A stretch of 10,890 bases of DNA, taken from positions 1 through 10,890 of the forward strand of contig CAMLOB010000083.1 of assembly GCA_946481475.1 (NCBI GenBank), read 5' to 3'. The position numbers were made by a program, and so were the translations under genes. The DNA is from an uncultured Chlorobiota bacterium (GTDB taxonomy: Bacteria > Bacteroidota > Kapaibacteriia > OLB7). The notes beneath the pieces are model-generated. The model was not told where the DNA came from and did not search any database. It was given only the letters and a program-made list of their open reading frames with translations. Shown here piece by piece: positions 1 to 6,676 of this stretch (its first letter is position 1; each line of letters starts with the position of its first letter).

Positions 1-183
1 GACATCCGCCGTACACATCGCCGGCTTCCCCGGTCGTTGCCGACAGATCGTCAAGCCCTCCTCATCATACAGGATCTTTTCGTTCTTTATCCACTTCACA
101 TCCTTCAACGTGGCGACATCAAGAACGGAGTTAAAGAGAAATCCTGCACCGCGAAGAACAAGATGGATCACCGATTCGATCAT
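1..183 (-). CDS. Partial hypothetical protein (N-terminal 61 residues)
   Basis: An open frame reads on the minus strand from an ATG at 183 to the left edge without a stop, so only the first 61 codons are visible. The visible peptide starts MIESVIHLVLRGAGFLFNS, a mildly hydrophobic stretch, and continues with a charged segment containing KDVKWIKNEK and ICRQRPGKP. I do not recognise a family. The start lies 26 bases after the stop of the upstream minus-strand gene (TAG at 212-210), so the two are probably co-transcribed. A purine-rich stretch (GAGAGGGAGAA) lies about 15 to 25 bases before the ATG, and AGAGG is very close to it, so the ribosome site is unclear. That it is coding is inferred from the open frame, codon composition like its neighbours and the operon-like spacing. 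Confidence 0.55.
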   Translation of the reverse strand, partial: MIESVIHLVLRGAGFLFNSVLDVATLKDVKWIKNEKILYDEEGLTICRQRPGKPAMCTADV

Positions 184-209
184 ACCTCTACAGTATACGT
201 TCTCCCTCT

Positions 210-701
210 CTAATCACCCAGCCCCTGCACAGCACTTAACAATTCTCCGGCCCGCCCGGTTCTGATCCTGATCTCGGTCCCCTCCCGGTCGAAGAGCGCA
301 TAGCCGACCGGACGAAGAACCACCTGTTCTCCCTTTTCATCCGACGTCACCTCGACAGCCTCCCTGTGGAGAACTCCGGTCTTGACCCTCCCCTCCAGCC
401 CGGTCCTCTCCGGTCGCTCCCGATCGGCGAAGTAGAGAATGATGATGATTGTGTGCTTCTTTGAAAGTAGTGGAAGCTGCGAGATCACGATCCGCCTGTC
501 GGTCACCGAGATGCGGGAACGGGGGTAGAGGGTGGTCTCGCCGCGGGAAGGATCTTCGGTCACCGTCACGTTCTCTTCGTCGAAGACCGGCTCCTCCCCC
601 TCTTCGAGAAGAACCTCGTCGAGATTCTTCCCCGGAAAGAACCGGGCGAAGAGAAAGAAGAGAACGAGCAGAACGGCGGCGATAATCAGTACGGTCGACA
701 T
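210..701 (-). CDS. Membrane-anchored protein with possible PH-like domain
   Basis: A 163-residue protein. Residues 2-22 (STVLIIAAVLLVLFFLFARF) form one strong transmembrane helix at the N terminus. An acidic linker follows (about 26-55, rich in E and D), then a soluble part of about 100 residues. The segment RISVTDRRIVIS (about 63-74) resembles the second-strand motif of bacterial PH-like or GRAM-like domains (pattern 'vTdrRlii'), and the rest alternates short hydrophobic strands with charged turns, as a beta-rich domain would. With only a few residues before the helix, the soluble part is probably cytoplasmic, but topology cannot be read with certainty. The start is supported by GGAG seven bases before the ATG. 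The gene probably leads a small operon with the partial gene downstream. The PH-like assignment is by pattern only; function unknown. Confidence 0.72.
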   Translation of the reverse strand: MSTVLIIAAVLLVLFFLFARFFPGKNLDEVLLEEGEEPVFDEENVTVTEDPSRGETTLYPRSRISVTDRRIVISQLPLLSKKHTIIIILYFADRERPERTGLEGRVKTGVLHREAVEVTSDEKGEQVVLRPVGYALFDREGTEIRIRTGRAGELLSAVQGLGD

Positions 702-809
702 AACGATTCTCCGGGACGCTGTAAAGGGATGGACAATACATTGATGGAGATGAACAGAGACTACACGACGGTATAAAGACTGACCCCGCAGGAGAAACGG
801 GAATCGGCA

Positions 810-1313
810 TTATAAAGACTTCGCAGCTTCGGCAGCTTCATCGATCTGTTGCCGATGATGCAGGTGGTGCTCTGCCTGACCGAGGAGGTATTCCGGGAAG
901 ACCACGCGATGTCCGCGTATCGTAAAGGTTATCTCCCCGGTCTCCTTCAGCAGTCGCTCTACAGCCTGCAGCATCTGTCTGCGGGTCTCCACGAACTCTT
1001 CGATCAGTCGTTGTTCGCCGATCCCGGAACGGGCATACGCAGCCGCTTCGGCGTTGAATGTCCCGGCATCCGGTCCTCCCCCCAACTCCGCCCCCTCACA
1101 AACCTTCGATAATCGCTCGGTCAGGACAAAGCGATCCCAGGCGGTCAGGTGGGCCAGGCATTCGCCGATCGACCAGCCGCCGGGACGCATCGGAGCGAAC
1201 CGGCACTCGGTCGGCAGAACGGCAAGTTGTTCCCCCCACGGAATCGAATCCGAGTATACGTCAAGAAATGTCCGGATAGAATCCATATCAACGATCCCGG
1301 TAACGGCACTCAT
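810..1313 (-). CDS. DinB superfamily protein (DinB_2 / ClbS-DfsB-like)
   Basis: A 167-residue protein with the layout of DinB-superfamily four-helix bundles, which are metal-binding proteins and include thiol transferases and hydrolases. Helix 2 carries the hallmark GGWSIGECLAHLTAWDR (about 45-61) with His55. The last helix carries HHLHHRQQI (149-157), so His149 (or His150) and His153 complete the usual three-histidine metal site. The motif FNAEAAAYA (about 86-94) after a glycine/proline-rich loop recalls the 'FNA' segment in the ClbS/DfsB branch, but I cannot settle the subfamily. The ATG at 1313 has only a weak ribosome site. A second ATG at 1286 (residue 10) is a possible alternative and would not affect the domain. 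The gene ends in TAA and is divergent from the HIT gene across a 166-base gap that should hold both promoters; I could not pick convincing -35/-10 boxes. Substrate unknown. Confidence 0.85.
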   Translation of the reverse strand: MSAVTGIVDMDSIRTFLDVYSDSIPWGEQLAVLPTECRFAPMRPGGWSIGECLAHLTAWDRFVLTERLSKVCEGAELGGGPDAGTFNAEAAAYARSGIGEQRLIEEFVETRRQMLQAVERLLKETGEITFTIRGHRVVFPEYLLGQAEHHLHHRQQIDEAAEAAKSL

Positions 1314-1479
1314 ATCGGCTACCGATCAATGTCCAGATCGATACCGGCCTCTCAGTCAGAACGGGAGCAAAATAGCAAAGAGAATCCCTATCTTAACGCC
1401 CGATATATCAGCACGGCGACGGGGACCGGAATAACCATCGGTTCTGCGGAACGCCGGACATCATCAACGGACCGGAGTC

Positions 1480-1824
1480 ATGGCCGACACGATTTTCTCC
1501 AAAATTATCCGGCGGGACATCCCCGCCGACATCGTTTTCGAGGACGAACGGGTCCTCGCCTTTCGCGACATCAACCCGCAGGGGCCGACGCATGTGCTGG
1601 TGATCCCGAAGGAGGAGATCGCCACGGCGAACGACATCACCGAGGAGCATGAAGGACTGGTGGGATACATGGTGCGGGTTGCGACGAAGATCGCAAAGGA
1701 TGAAGGGATCGCCGACGACGGCTACCGTCTGGTGATGAACTGCAACCCCGAAGGGGGACAGGAAGTCTACCATCTCCATCTCCACCTGATCGGCGGGCGG
1801 AAGATGACGTGGCCGCCGGGGTAA
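1480..1824 (+). CDS. HIT family (histidine triad, HINT-like) nucleotide hydrolase
   Basis: A 114-residue protein of the HINT branch of the histidine triad family; these cytoplasmic enzymes hydrolyse purine nucleoside phosphoramidates and related AMP conjugates. The N-terminal signature SKIIRRDIPADIVFEDERVL (7-26) is typical, followed by AFRDINPQGPTHVLVIPK (27-44). The active-site motif HLHLHLIGGR (98-107) gives the triad His98, His100 and His102. By analogy with rabbit HINT1, His100 would be the nucleophile. The upstream MNCNPEGGQ (86-94) supplies the conserved Asn and Gly-Gln residues of the nucleotide pocket. Length is normal for the family. The start is set by GGACCGGAG just ahead of the ATG. 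It is the first gene of a plus-strand run and ends in TAA. The cellular role of bacterial HINT proteins is poorly defined, so no pathway is claimed. Confidence 0.95.
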   Translation: MADTIFSKIIRRDIPADIVFEDERVLAFRDINPQGPTHVLVIPKEEIATANDITEEHEGLVGYMVRVATKIAKDEGIADDGYRLVMNCNPEGGQEVYHLHLHLIGGRKMTWPPG

Positions 1825-1903
1825 TGTCGAACTGCCGTCATCACCACCCTTGTCTTGCCGTCAAAAAGGTGAAAGATTCATTCAATTCCATCCACGACCC
1901 GGC

Positions 1904-2488
1904 ATGAAGGTTTTCCTCTGTATTCTTCTCGGCTTTATGTATTTGAACTGCACACGATTTCCGGAGCAGGAAGGATTCGTGTTCCAGACATTCGGACTTG
2001 AAGTTTTCCACGACTGGGACGAGAAGAATGTACGGAAAGCAATTGCCATGAAGTGGGGAATCAGCTATCGACACGTGGCCGGTTGCGGAGTATCGGAAGA
2101 GCAGACAGCACTCATACGGCAACATAATGATAGTGTCGTTATACGGTTGGAAGCAAGACATGGTCCGGACTGGAGAGAGTGGCTGCAGCGGGAGTTCGAG
2201 GCTGAACAGGAAAGACAGTCACGGGTTCGCCGTCTGATTGACAACCATCCGTATATCGGCAGCTACAAAACTCTGCTTTCCCTTTCTGACAAGCATCCGC
2301 AGGTTCTCCTTGCTCCGAACCTTCCCGACTCCCTACTGTATCGAGCAGTCTTGTTCGGACAGGATGAGCGGAAGAGAGACACGGCGTTTATCACTTACTT
2401 CAAACTGAAGATCGACCTTGCAACAAATCAGATTATTATCGTAAGTGATGCGCCTGAACCGTATACCGGCTTATCAGAAACGGACTGA
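1904..2488 (+). CDS. Putative lipoprotein of unknown function
   Basis: A 194-residue protein that I do not recognise. From the ATG at 1904 it starts MKVFLCILLGFMYLNCTRF: one lysine, a hydrophobic core and Cys16, which looks like a lipoprotein signal. The lipobox (Y-L-N-C) is non-canonical, because Asn at -1 and Tyr at -3 are unusual. A longer version from a TTG at 1850 is possible but would bury the signal behind 18 hydrophilic residues, so I prefer the ATG even though its ribosome site is weak. The middle is highly charged and helical (about 100-130, with WREWLQREFEAEQERQSR). The C-terminal part has beta-like stretches (TYFKLKIDLATNQIIIVS). Base composition is lower in GC than its neighbours: I counted 27/60 at 2101-2160 and 25/60 at 2401-2460, against 38/60 at 3361-3420. 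It sits between the HIT and DUF1569 genes, 27 bases before the latter. Confidence 0.7.
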   Translation: MKVFLCILLGFMYLNCTRFPEQEGFVFQTFGLEVFHDWDEKNVRKAIAMKWGISYRHVAGCGVSEEQTALIRQHNDSVVIRLEARHGPDWREWLQREFEAEQERQSRVRRLIDNHPYIGSYKTLLSLSDKHPQVLLAPNLPDSLLYRAVLFGQDERKRDTAFITYFKLKIDLATNQIIIVSDAPEPYTGLSETD

Positions 2489-2515
2489 ACACACAACAAA
2501 TCAGCAAGGACCACC

Positions 2516-2974
2516 ATGACAAAACCAAGCCTCTACTCTCCCGAGGTCTACCAACAGACGCTCGGCAGAATCGACGGACTGACGAAGGATTCACAACCGG
2601 TCTGGGGAAAGATGAATGTGGGACAGATGCTGGCCCATTGCGCCGAGATTCAGGAAGTAATCAACGGGACAAAGAAGCTGGAGGGGACACCCTTCATTGC
2701 GAAGCTCTTCAAGGGGATGATTCGGAGTGCGGTCGTCGGGGAGAAGCCGTTCAAACATGGACTGCAAACCCATCCGCAATACCGGCAGACGAGCGAACGG
2801 GATTTTCAGACGGAGAAGGAACGCCTTGCCTCCGCACTGAAAACGTTTGTGGAGATGGATGAGGCAAAAGCTGCAAGTCTGGAACACCCGCTGTTCGGAA
2901 AGATGACCCGGGAGGAGAGGGGCTGGAGCAGCTACAAGCATCTGGACCACCATCTTCAGCAGTTCGGGGTGTAG
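2516..2974 (+). CDS. DUF1569 family protein (DinB-like fold)
   Basis: A 152-residue protein matching the DUF1569 pattern from end to end. The first part has the helix-2 motif WGKMNVGQMLAHCAEIQ (30-46) with His41. The middle has GTPFIAKLFKGMIRS (57-71). The end has HPLFGKMTREERGWSSYKHL (124-143) followed by DHHLQQFGV (144-152). His41 with His142 and His146 matches the DinB-type metal-site geometry, so a divalent-metal four-helix bundle is expected. No reaction is established for the family. The start is well supported: AAGGA lies five bases before the ATG. It is 27 bases downstream of the putative lipoprotein and likely co-transcribed with it. It converges with the minus-strand gene ending at 3106, with palindromic repeat A in the gap between them. 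Confidence 0.9.
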   Translation: MTKPSLYSPEVYQQTLGRIDGLTKDSQPVWGKMNVGQMLAHCAEIQEVINGTKKLEGTPFIAKLFKGMIRSAVVGEKPFKHGLQTHPQYRQTSERDFQTEKERLASALKTFVEMDEAKAASLEHPLFGKMTREERGWSSYKHLDHHLQQFGV

Positions 2975-2997
2975 CCCGGTATTGTCAGTCGAGCAAT

Positions 2998-3098
2998 TCC
3001 CTGGTGGCTTTTTTGTGTCTCCGCTGCGGCGGATGTCTTTGTGGTAAGATTCACCATCCGCCGCGGCGGACACGAAGGACACGAAGGGACCACCAAGG
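2998..3098. repeat. Palindromic intergenic repeat, copy A
   Basis: An imperfect inverted repeat of about 100 bases. The left arm begins CTGGTGGCTTTTTTGTGTC at 3001 and the right arm ends ACGAAGGGACCACCAAG at 3097, with the axis near 3048. Compared with copy B, this copy carries an extra GC-rich stem pair: CCGCTGCGGCGGATG at 3021-3035 pairs with CATCCGCCGCGGCGG at 3055-3069 with one mismatch. It lies between two converging genes (ends at 2974 and 3106), so as RNA it could form a hairpin on either transcript and act as a bidirectional terminator or 3'-end stabiliser. That role is inference, as there is no clean U-tract. Copies B and C share the GTGTCCTT-GTG core. Confidence 0.85.
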
Positions 3099-3105
3099 AC
3101 GTGAT

Positions 3106-3474
3106 TCAGTCCTGCGCCGGGCGGCCGATCCGGTTGTGTTGCAGCAGCAGCGCGAGCCTCGTCTCCACGAGCAGTTCCTGCAACTCCGGAAGCCCCTCGG
3201 CACCGAACTCCACGCGCATCCGGGGAGCCGGGATGTCGATGGCGAAGTTCCGGGCGCGGCAGTCCTCGTGGGAACATTCCGCGCAGGGTTCATCGGCGAC
3301 GGCCGCAAGCTGATCGACCATGTCGGCAATCTTCTCAAGCTCCCGCTCACGAATGCGGACGACGACCGGGCCGAACTCAAGGATATACCCCGGATGCTCC
3401 GAACACCGCATCACCCGTCCGTTGGGTGATGCGGCGATCGTTCTCAGGCAACACTCGTCGTTATGCGAATACAT
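3106..3474 (-). CDS. Small Cys-rich protein, possibly DUF6686-like
   Basis: A 122-residue protein from the ATG at 3474. I prefer this start because AAGGAG lies six bases upstream. An adjacent ATG at 3477 is also possible, while the ATG at 3495 would place the ribosome site inside the gene. The early segment GRVMRCSEHPGYILEFGPVV (about 19-38) recalls the Bacteroidota DUF6686 pattern, a C-x2-H cluster followed by 'Y-x-LEFG'. I match this from memory and am not sure. Cys8, Cys9, Cys24, His27 and the cluster C64-x2-C67-x4-C72 (EPCAECSHEDC) could bind a metal. The central helix (RIRERELEKIADMVDQLAAVA) and the C-terminal helix are amphipathic. No signal peptide, so probably cytoplasmic. It follows hemS by 135 bases but is separated from it by repeat B, and repeat A lies just past its stop. 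Function unknown; a link to heme or metal metabolism is inferred from position only. Confidence 0.75.
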   Translation of the reverse strand: MYSHNDECCLRTIAASPNGRVMRCSEHPGYILEFGPVVVRIRERELEKIADMVDQLAAVADEPCAECSHEDCRARNFAIDIPAPRMRVEFGAEGLPELQELLVETRLALLLQHNRIGRPAQD

Positions 3475-3480
3475 CATGCT

Positions 3481-3486
3481 CTCCTT
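3481..3486 (-). promoter_or_regulatory. Shine-Dalgarno AAGGAG deciding the start of the Cys-rich gene
   Basis: Read on the minus strand, AAGGAG is followed by AGC and two tandem ATG codons (3477 and 3474). Spacing is three bases to the first and six to the second, so the second ATG is the best-placed start. The open frame itself begins further upstream, at 3495. Confidence 0.65.
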
Positions 3487-3521
3487 TTCATTCATTGATG
3501 ACAGAGTCCCGGAGGATATTC

Positions 3522-3600
3522 CTTGGTGGCTTTTTTGTGTCCTTCGTGTCTTGGTGGTATTTCACCACTAAGACACGAAGGACACAATGAGACCACCAAG
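3522..3600. repeat. Palindromic intergenic repeat, copy B
   Basis: A nearly complete hairpin of about 79 bases: left arm CTTGGTGGCTTTTTTGTGTC continuing to 3560, right arm 3561-3600 ending GAGACCACCAAG. The run TTGTGTCCTTCGTGTCTT of the left arm is matched exactly by the reverse complement of the right arm. It lies in the 135-base gap between the hemS stop (3610) and the start of the Cys-rich gene (3474), both on the minus strand. It could attenuate or end the heme-operon transcript or protect its 3' end (inference). The left arm is almost identical to that of copy A. Confidence 0.88.
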
Positions 3601-3609
3601 AGTATTAAT

Positions 3610-4671
3610 TCAGTCCTCGACCGGGATGCCTGCGATGATCTCCGTCCAGGCCGGGTTCTCCACGATCGATTCTTTCCGGCTGCCGAAGAAGAGAGCCAGA
3701 TTATTTCCGTCGGCGTCGTAGAGTTCCAGCGACGTGACGAAGCCGTCCGAGGTCGGCTTGCACACGATCCAGGCGGAGTCGACTCCCTCCTCACGCATGT
3801 GAAGGTTGAAACCCGGATCAAGCACGTTGTACCAGCCGTGGACCTCTACGAGCCGACGGACCTTTCCGGTGAAGATCTGCATGCACCCGCCGTTGCCGAC
3901 GAAGATCATGATCGGCGTCTCCGTCCCGGCGGCCTGCTGAAGCACGGCGCGATACGCATCCGGGGCAACCCGACAGGCGAACTCCTTGCCGGCCAGCCGC
4001 AACGCCTGCGTCCGGGTGACGCCGAACGTCCGGAGCATGCCGAAGAATTCGTGCGTGTCGGTCATCCCGCTCCAGTGACTGCGGAGTCCGTCGACGTCGA
4101 TCTCTCCGTCCGGACGCTCCTCCTCTCTCTCCTCCACTCTCTCGACCATCTGCTCCGGACTCTGGTCGTCGCTCTTCCAGCGTTCGACAAGATTCTCGAA
4201 GGTATCAACCCCCTCATCATTTTTGAGATAGACCTTGTGAAGAGCCGTTCCCTGACGGTTGAAGAACTGGATGCTCCGGCGAGTGCCGTTCGACGTCTCT
4301 TCCCGCAGAGCAAATGCGGAGTCCCAGCTCTGCATGAAGAGCCGCAGGTCGATCCCCTCCCCCAGCACCATCCCGACGTGCGGATGTTCGAAGCTGGTAT
4401 TCCGGTAGATACCGGTCGTCTCGTGGACGATATACGGGTTCCGGGTCAGGGCCATCACCTTGCCGAGCGATTCGAACTCGGGAATGAGCTTCCGCCAGTC
4501 CCCCGTCAATCGCGTGACGCCGTCGCCGCACTCCGAGGCGATCAGTTCCGCTTCGGAGACGCCGAGCGCATCGGCCGCGTCCCTTCTCCGGACCTTCGGT
4601 TGTTCCGCCCGGAAGGCATCCCAGCGTTCCCGCAACGTGGCGGATTCGGTCCTTTCCATCAGTTCTTCCAT
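3610..4671 (-). CDS. hemS: HemS/ChuS/PhuS-family cytoplasmic heme-handling protein
   Basis: A 353-residue protein with the two tandem structural repeats of the HemS/HmuS family ('hemin-degrading factor'), which bind heme delivered to the cytoplasm and traffic or degrade it. The N-terminal repeat has GKVMALTRNPYIVHETTGIY (70-89), then HPHVGMVLGEGIDLRLFMQSW (96-116). The linker contains an acidic helix (about 160-190). MTDTHEFFGMLRTFGVTRTQ (203-222) contains His207, which aligns with the proximal heme ligand of ChuS/HemS (His193/His196). The C-terminal repeat has IMIFVGNGGCMQIFTGKVRR (254-273) and WYNVLDPGFNLHMR (280-293). Length is normal (about 340-360). GGAG six bases before the ATG fixes the start. 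It lies 59 bases after hmuV and is probably the last gene of the heme operon. Some family members cleave heme and others only chaperone it; the sequence alone does not decide. Confidence 0.93.
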   Translation of the reverse strand: MEELMERTESATLRERWDAFRAEQPKVRRRDAADALGVSEAELIASECGDGVTRLTGDWRKLIPEFESLGKVMALTRNPYIVHETTGIYRNTSFEHPHVGMVLGEGIDLRLFMQSWDSAFALREETSNGTRRSIQFFNRQGTALHKVYLKNDEGVDTFENLVERWKSDDQSPEQMVERVEEREEERPDGEIDVDGLRSHWSGMTDTHEFFGMLRTFGVTRTQALRLAGKEFACRVAPDAYRAVLQQAAGTETPIMIFVGNGGCMQIFTGKVRRLVEVHGWYNVLDPGFNLHMREEGVDSAWIVCKPTSDGFVTSLELYDADGNNLALFFGSRKESIVENPAWTEIIAGIPVED

Positions 4672-4730
4672 ACTGTACTCCTGTTTTCTTCTCTATGATT
4701 GATGTATTGATCTCTCTGTTGTCGCTGTCA

Positions 4731-5588
4731 TCAATTGAATGCGAGATGATGCTTCATCCCCCGCTCTTCCTCAGATTCATTCACCCGACGCACCATCTCC
4801 GACACCCCGCCGATCAGCACCAGAGGTCCGTTGTGATGGGGGTGAGGCATGACGGTTGCCGGGACGTCGAAGACCGATTCGATATGGTCGGGCGTCAGGA
4901 CCTCGTGCGGGTCCCCCTGAGCGGCGATTGATCCTTTCTTCATCAGGACAATCCGGTCGGCAAACTCGGCGGCGATGTTCAGGTCATGCAGGACGGCCAG
5001 AACGCCGACGCCTTCATCCGCCAGCTCCCGAACGATTTTCAGAATCCCCCGCTCCCGCGCCGGATCAAGACTGGCGGTCGGTTCGTCGAGGAAGAGGTAG
5101 CGGTTCGGGACGTCCGGACTCTTGCGGATCTGAACCAGAGCGCGGGCCAGATCGACCCGTTGCGCCTCTCCTCCGGAGAGGGTCGGATAGATTCTGTCGG
5201 CAAAGGCTCCGGCCTCCACGCGGTCCAGCGCGGCAAGGGCGATCTCCGGACCGTTCACCTTTCTTCCTCCCTTTCGGACGTGAGGGGAATATCCCAGCAT
5301 CACAACGTCACGAACGGCAAAGGGGAAATCAAGTCGCGCTCGTTGCGACATCACCCCGCGACGCCGGGCCTGCTCCTCCCGGGTCTTCTCCTCGACAACA
5401 AGATCATCGATGTGGACTGATCCGGTTGTCGGAGTCAGAAGACCTCCAAGCACTTTCAGAAGCGTCGACTTGCCTGCACCGTTCGGTCCGATCAGTGCGA
5501 CGAACTCACCCGGAGGGATCGAGACCGAGACGTTCTGCAGAAGAGGAATCCCACGGCAGAGGAGCGTGATATCCCGACAGCTTACCAC
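4731..5588 (-). CDS. hmuV: Heme ABC transporter ATP-binding protein HmuV
   Basis: A 285-residue ABC ATPase of the siderophore/heme/B12 importer class. The motifs are complete: Walker A GPNGAGKST (34-42), Q-loop Gln82 in GVMSQRARLDF, signature LSGGEAQR (137-144), Walker B YLFLDEP (164-170), D-loop SLD (173-175) and switch His201 in AVLHDLN. It should power heme import with the HmuU permease at the inner membrane. The start is a GTG at 5588 overlapping the hmuU stop by a few bases and preceded by a near-perfect GGAGGTGA; the coupling suggests matched HmuU and HmuV production. The C-terminal tail after about residue 240 (VMPHPHHNGPLVLIGG, ending EERGMKHHLAFN) is longer than a minimal ATPase domain and His-rich. 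Assignment to heme rather than B12 or a siderophore rests on the surrounding hmuT/hmuY/hemS genes. Confidence 0.94.
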   Translation of the reverse strand: MVSCRDITLLCRGIPLLQNVSVSIPPGEFVALIGPNGAGKSTLLKVLGGLLTPTTGSVHIDDLVVEEKTREEQARRRGVMSQRARLDFPFAVRDVVMLGYSPHVRKGGRKVNGPEIALAALDRVEAGAFADRIYPTLSGGEAQRVDLARALVQIRKSPDVPNRYLFLDEPTASLDPARERGILKIVRELADEGVGVLAVLHDLNIAAEFADRIVLMKKGSIAAQGDPHEVLTPDHIESVFDVPATVMPHPHHNGPLVLIGGVSEMVRRVNESEEERGMKHHLAFN

Positions 5589-6676
5589 AGTTCACCTCCG
5601 ATCTCACGGCGCCTGCGAAGCAGAAGCCACAGGAAGAAAGGGGCGCCGATCCCGGCAGTGACGATGCCGATTGGCAACTCGGCCGGAGCCGCCACCGTCC
5701 GACAGAGAGCATCGGCACCGACCACCACGACGGCACCGAGCAACGCCGATCCCGGCAGGAGGAGGCGGTGGTCCGGACCGAGCGTCAGACGGATCAGGTG
5801 GGGAACGACCAGACCGATAAAACCGATCACGCCGGTCATCGCCACCGATGCGCCGACACCGAGAGCCGAGAGAAGGATGACGCCCAGCTTCAGTCTGCCG
5901 ACGTTCACCCCGAGATACCCGGCCTCAGCCTCGCCGAGAGCCAGAGCGTTCAACTGACGGGCCATGAAGGGAAGCCCGACAATGGCGGCAAGAGCAAAGG
6001 GGAGGAGAACCCCGACATTCGTCCAGGTGCCGTTCCCCAGACTGCCGAGTCCCCAGAACGTGATGCTCCGCAACTGCACGTCGGTGGCGATATACGTAAG
6101 GAATCCGGTACCGGCACCGGCCAGCGCATTGACGGCAACGCCGGCCAGCAACAGCGTGGCGACGGAGAGCTGACCGTTGACCGCACCGACCCGATAGGCA
6201 AAGAGGGCGGCAATGAGCGAGCCGAGAAATGCCGAAAAGGAAATGAAGGAGAGCTGCAACGTCCCCTCCATCGAACCGAAGAGGGCTGTCCCACCGACGA
6301 TGGCGGCCACCGCGGCCAGACCCCCGCCGGCTGAAATGCCGATCAGTCCGGGATCGGCAAGGGGGTTGCGGAAGAGTCCCTGCATCGCCCCGCCGCTGAC
6401 GCCGAGCGTCCCGCCCACAAGCAGACCGAGCAGAACGCGGGGAAGACGAATGGCAAGGAGGACATCGGCCTCACGTCCGGTTGCCACATCTCCGAACGGC
6501 AGACCGAGAGCGTTACCGATGACGGCAAGCGTCTCCACCGGCGAGATGCCGATCCCTCCGACACCGACGGCCAGAAGGAGGGTCATCGCCAGCAGCAGTG
6601 AAAGCCAGAGAAGCGGAGTTCCCACCTTCCCTCCCGTTCTGCGGTTCATCGTAACGACAAGCGTTCCCTCACTCAT
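5582..6676 (-). CDS. hmuU: Heme ABC transporter permease HmuU (FecCD family)
   Basis: A 364-residue, very hydrophobic protein of the FecCD permease family; two copies form the inner-membrane channel for heme with the HmuV ATPase. Hydrophobic segments run through the whole length, starting with LLWLSLLLAMTLLLAVGVG (22-40) and consistent with the usual ten helices. Family hallmarks are RLPRVLLGLLVGGTLGVSG (77-95) followed by AMQGLFRNPLADPGLIGI (97-114). The coupling-loop region GEAEAGYLGVNV (about 246-257) and GLVVPHLIRLTLGPDHR near the C-terminal third are also typical. The ATG at 6676 overlaps the hmuT stop (ATGA), with AAAGGAG only just upstream. An ATG nine codons later is an alternative start without a good ribosome site. 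Its 3' end carries the Shine-Dalgarno of hmuV. Confidence 0.94.
   Translation of the reverse strand: MSEGTLVVTMNRRTGGKVGTPLLWLSLLLAMTLLLAVGVGGIGISPVETLAVIGNALGLPFGDVATGREADVLLAIRLPRVLLGLLVGGTLGVSGGAMQGLFRNPLADPGLIGISAGGGLAAVAAIVGGTALFGSMEGTLQLSFISFSAFLGSLIAALFAYRVGAVNGQLSVATLLLAGVAVNALAGAGTGFLTYIATDVQLRSITFWGLGSLGNGTWTNVGVLLPFALAAIVGLPFMARQLNALALGEAEAGYLGVNVGRLKLGVILLSALGVGASVAMTGVIGFIGLVVPHLIRLTLGPDHRLLLPGSALLGAVVVVGADALCRTVAAPAELPIGIVTAGIGAPFFLWLLLRRRREIGGELW
5592..5599 (-). promoter_or_regulatory. Strong Shine-Dalgarno for hmuV inside hmuU
   Basis: GGAGGTGA on the minus strand, three bases before the GTG start of hmuV (six bases counted from GGAGG). It lies within the last codons of hmuU and is the strongest ribosome site in the locus. 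It supports the GTG start and suggests hmuV is translated independently at a good rate. Confidence 0.8.

Noticed and set aside
1850..1903. TTG start for the putative lipoprotein gene, adding 18 residues
   Set aside because: The extension is hydrophilic, would bury the signal peptide and has no better ribosome site. The ATG at 1904 gives a normal signal-peptide layout.
3004..3429. Plus-strand frames reading through repeat A with peptides such as HEGHEG
   Set aside because: Such peptides are typical translations of the palindromic repeat. The frames then run antisense to the Cys-rich gene, which has its own ribosome site.
3523..4698. Long plus-strand open frame of 391 codons opposite hemS
   Set aside because: It is the antisense of hemS and begins inside repeat B. 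The minus-strand frame has full HemS motifs and a ribosome site, while this one has no recognisable protein features. It reflects high-GC codon bias.
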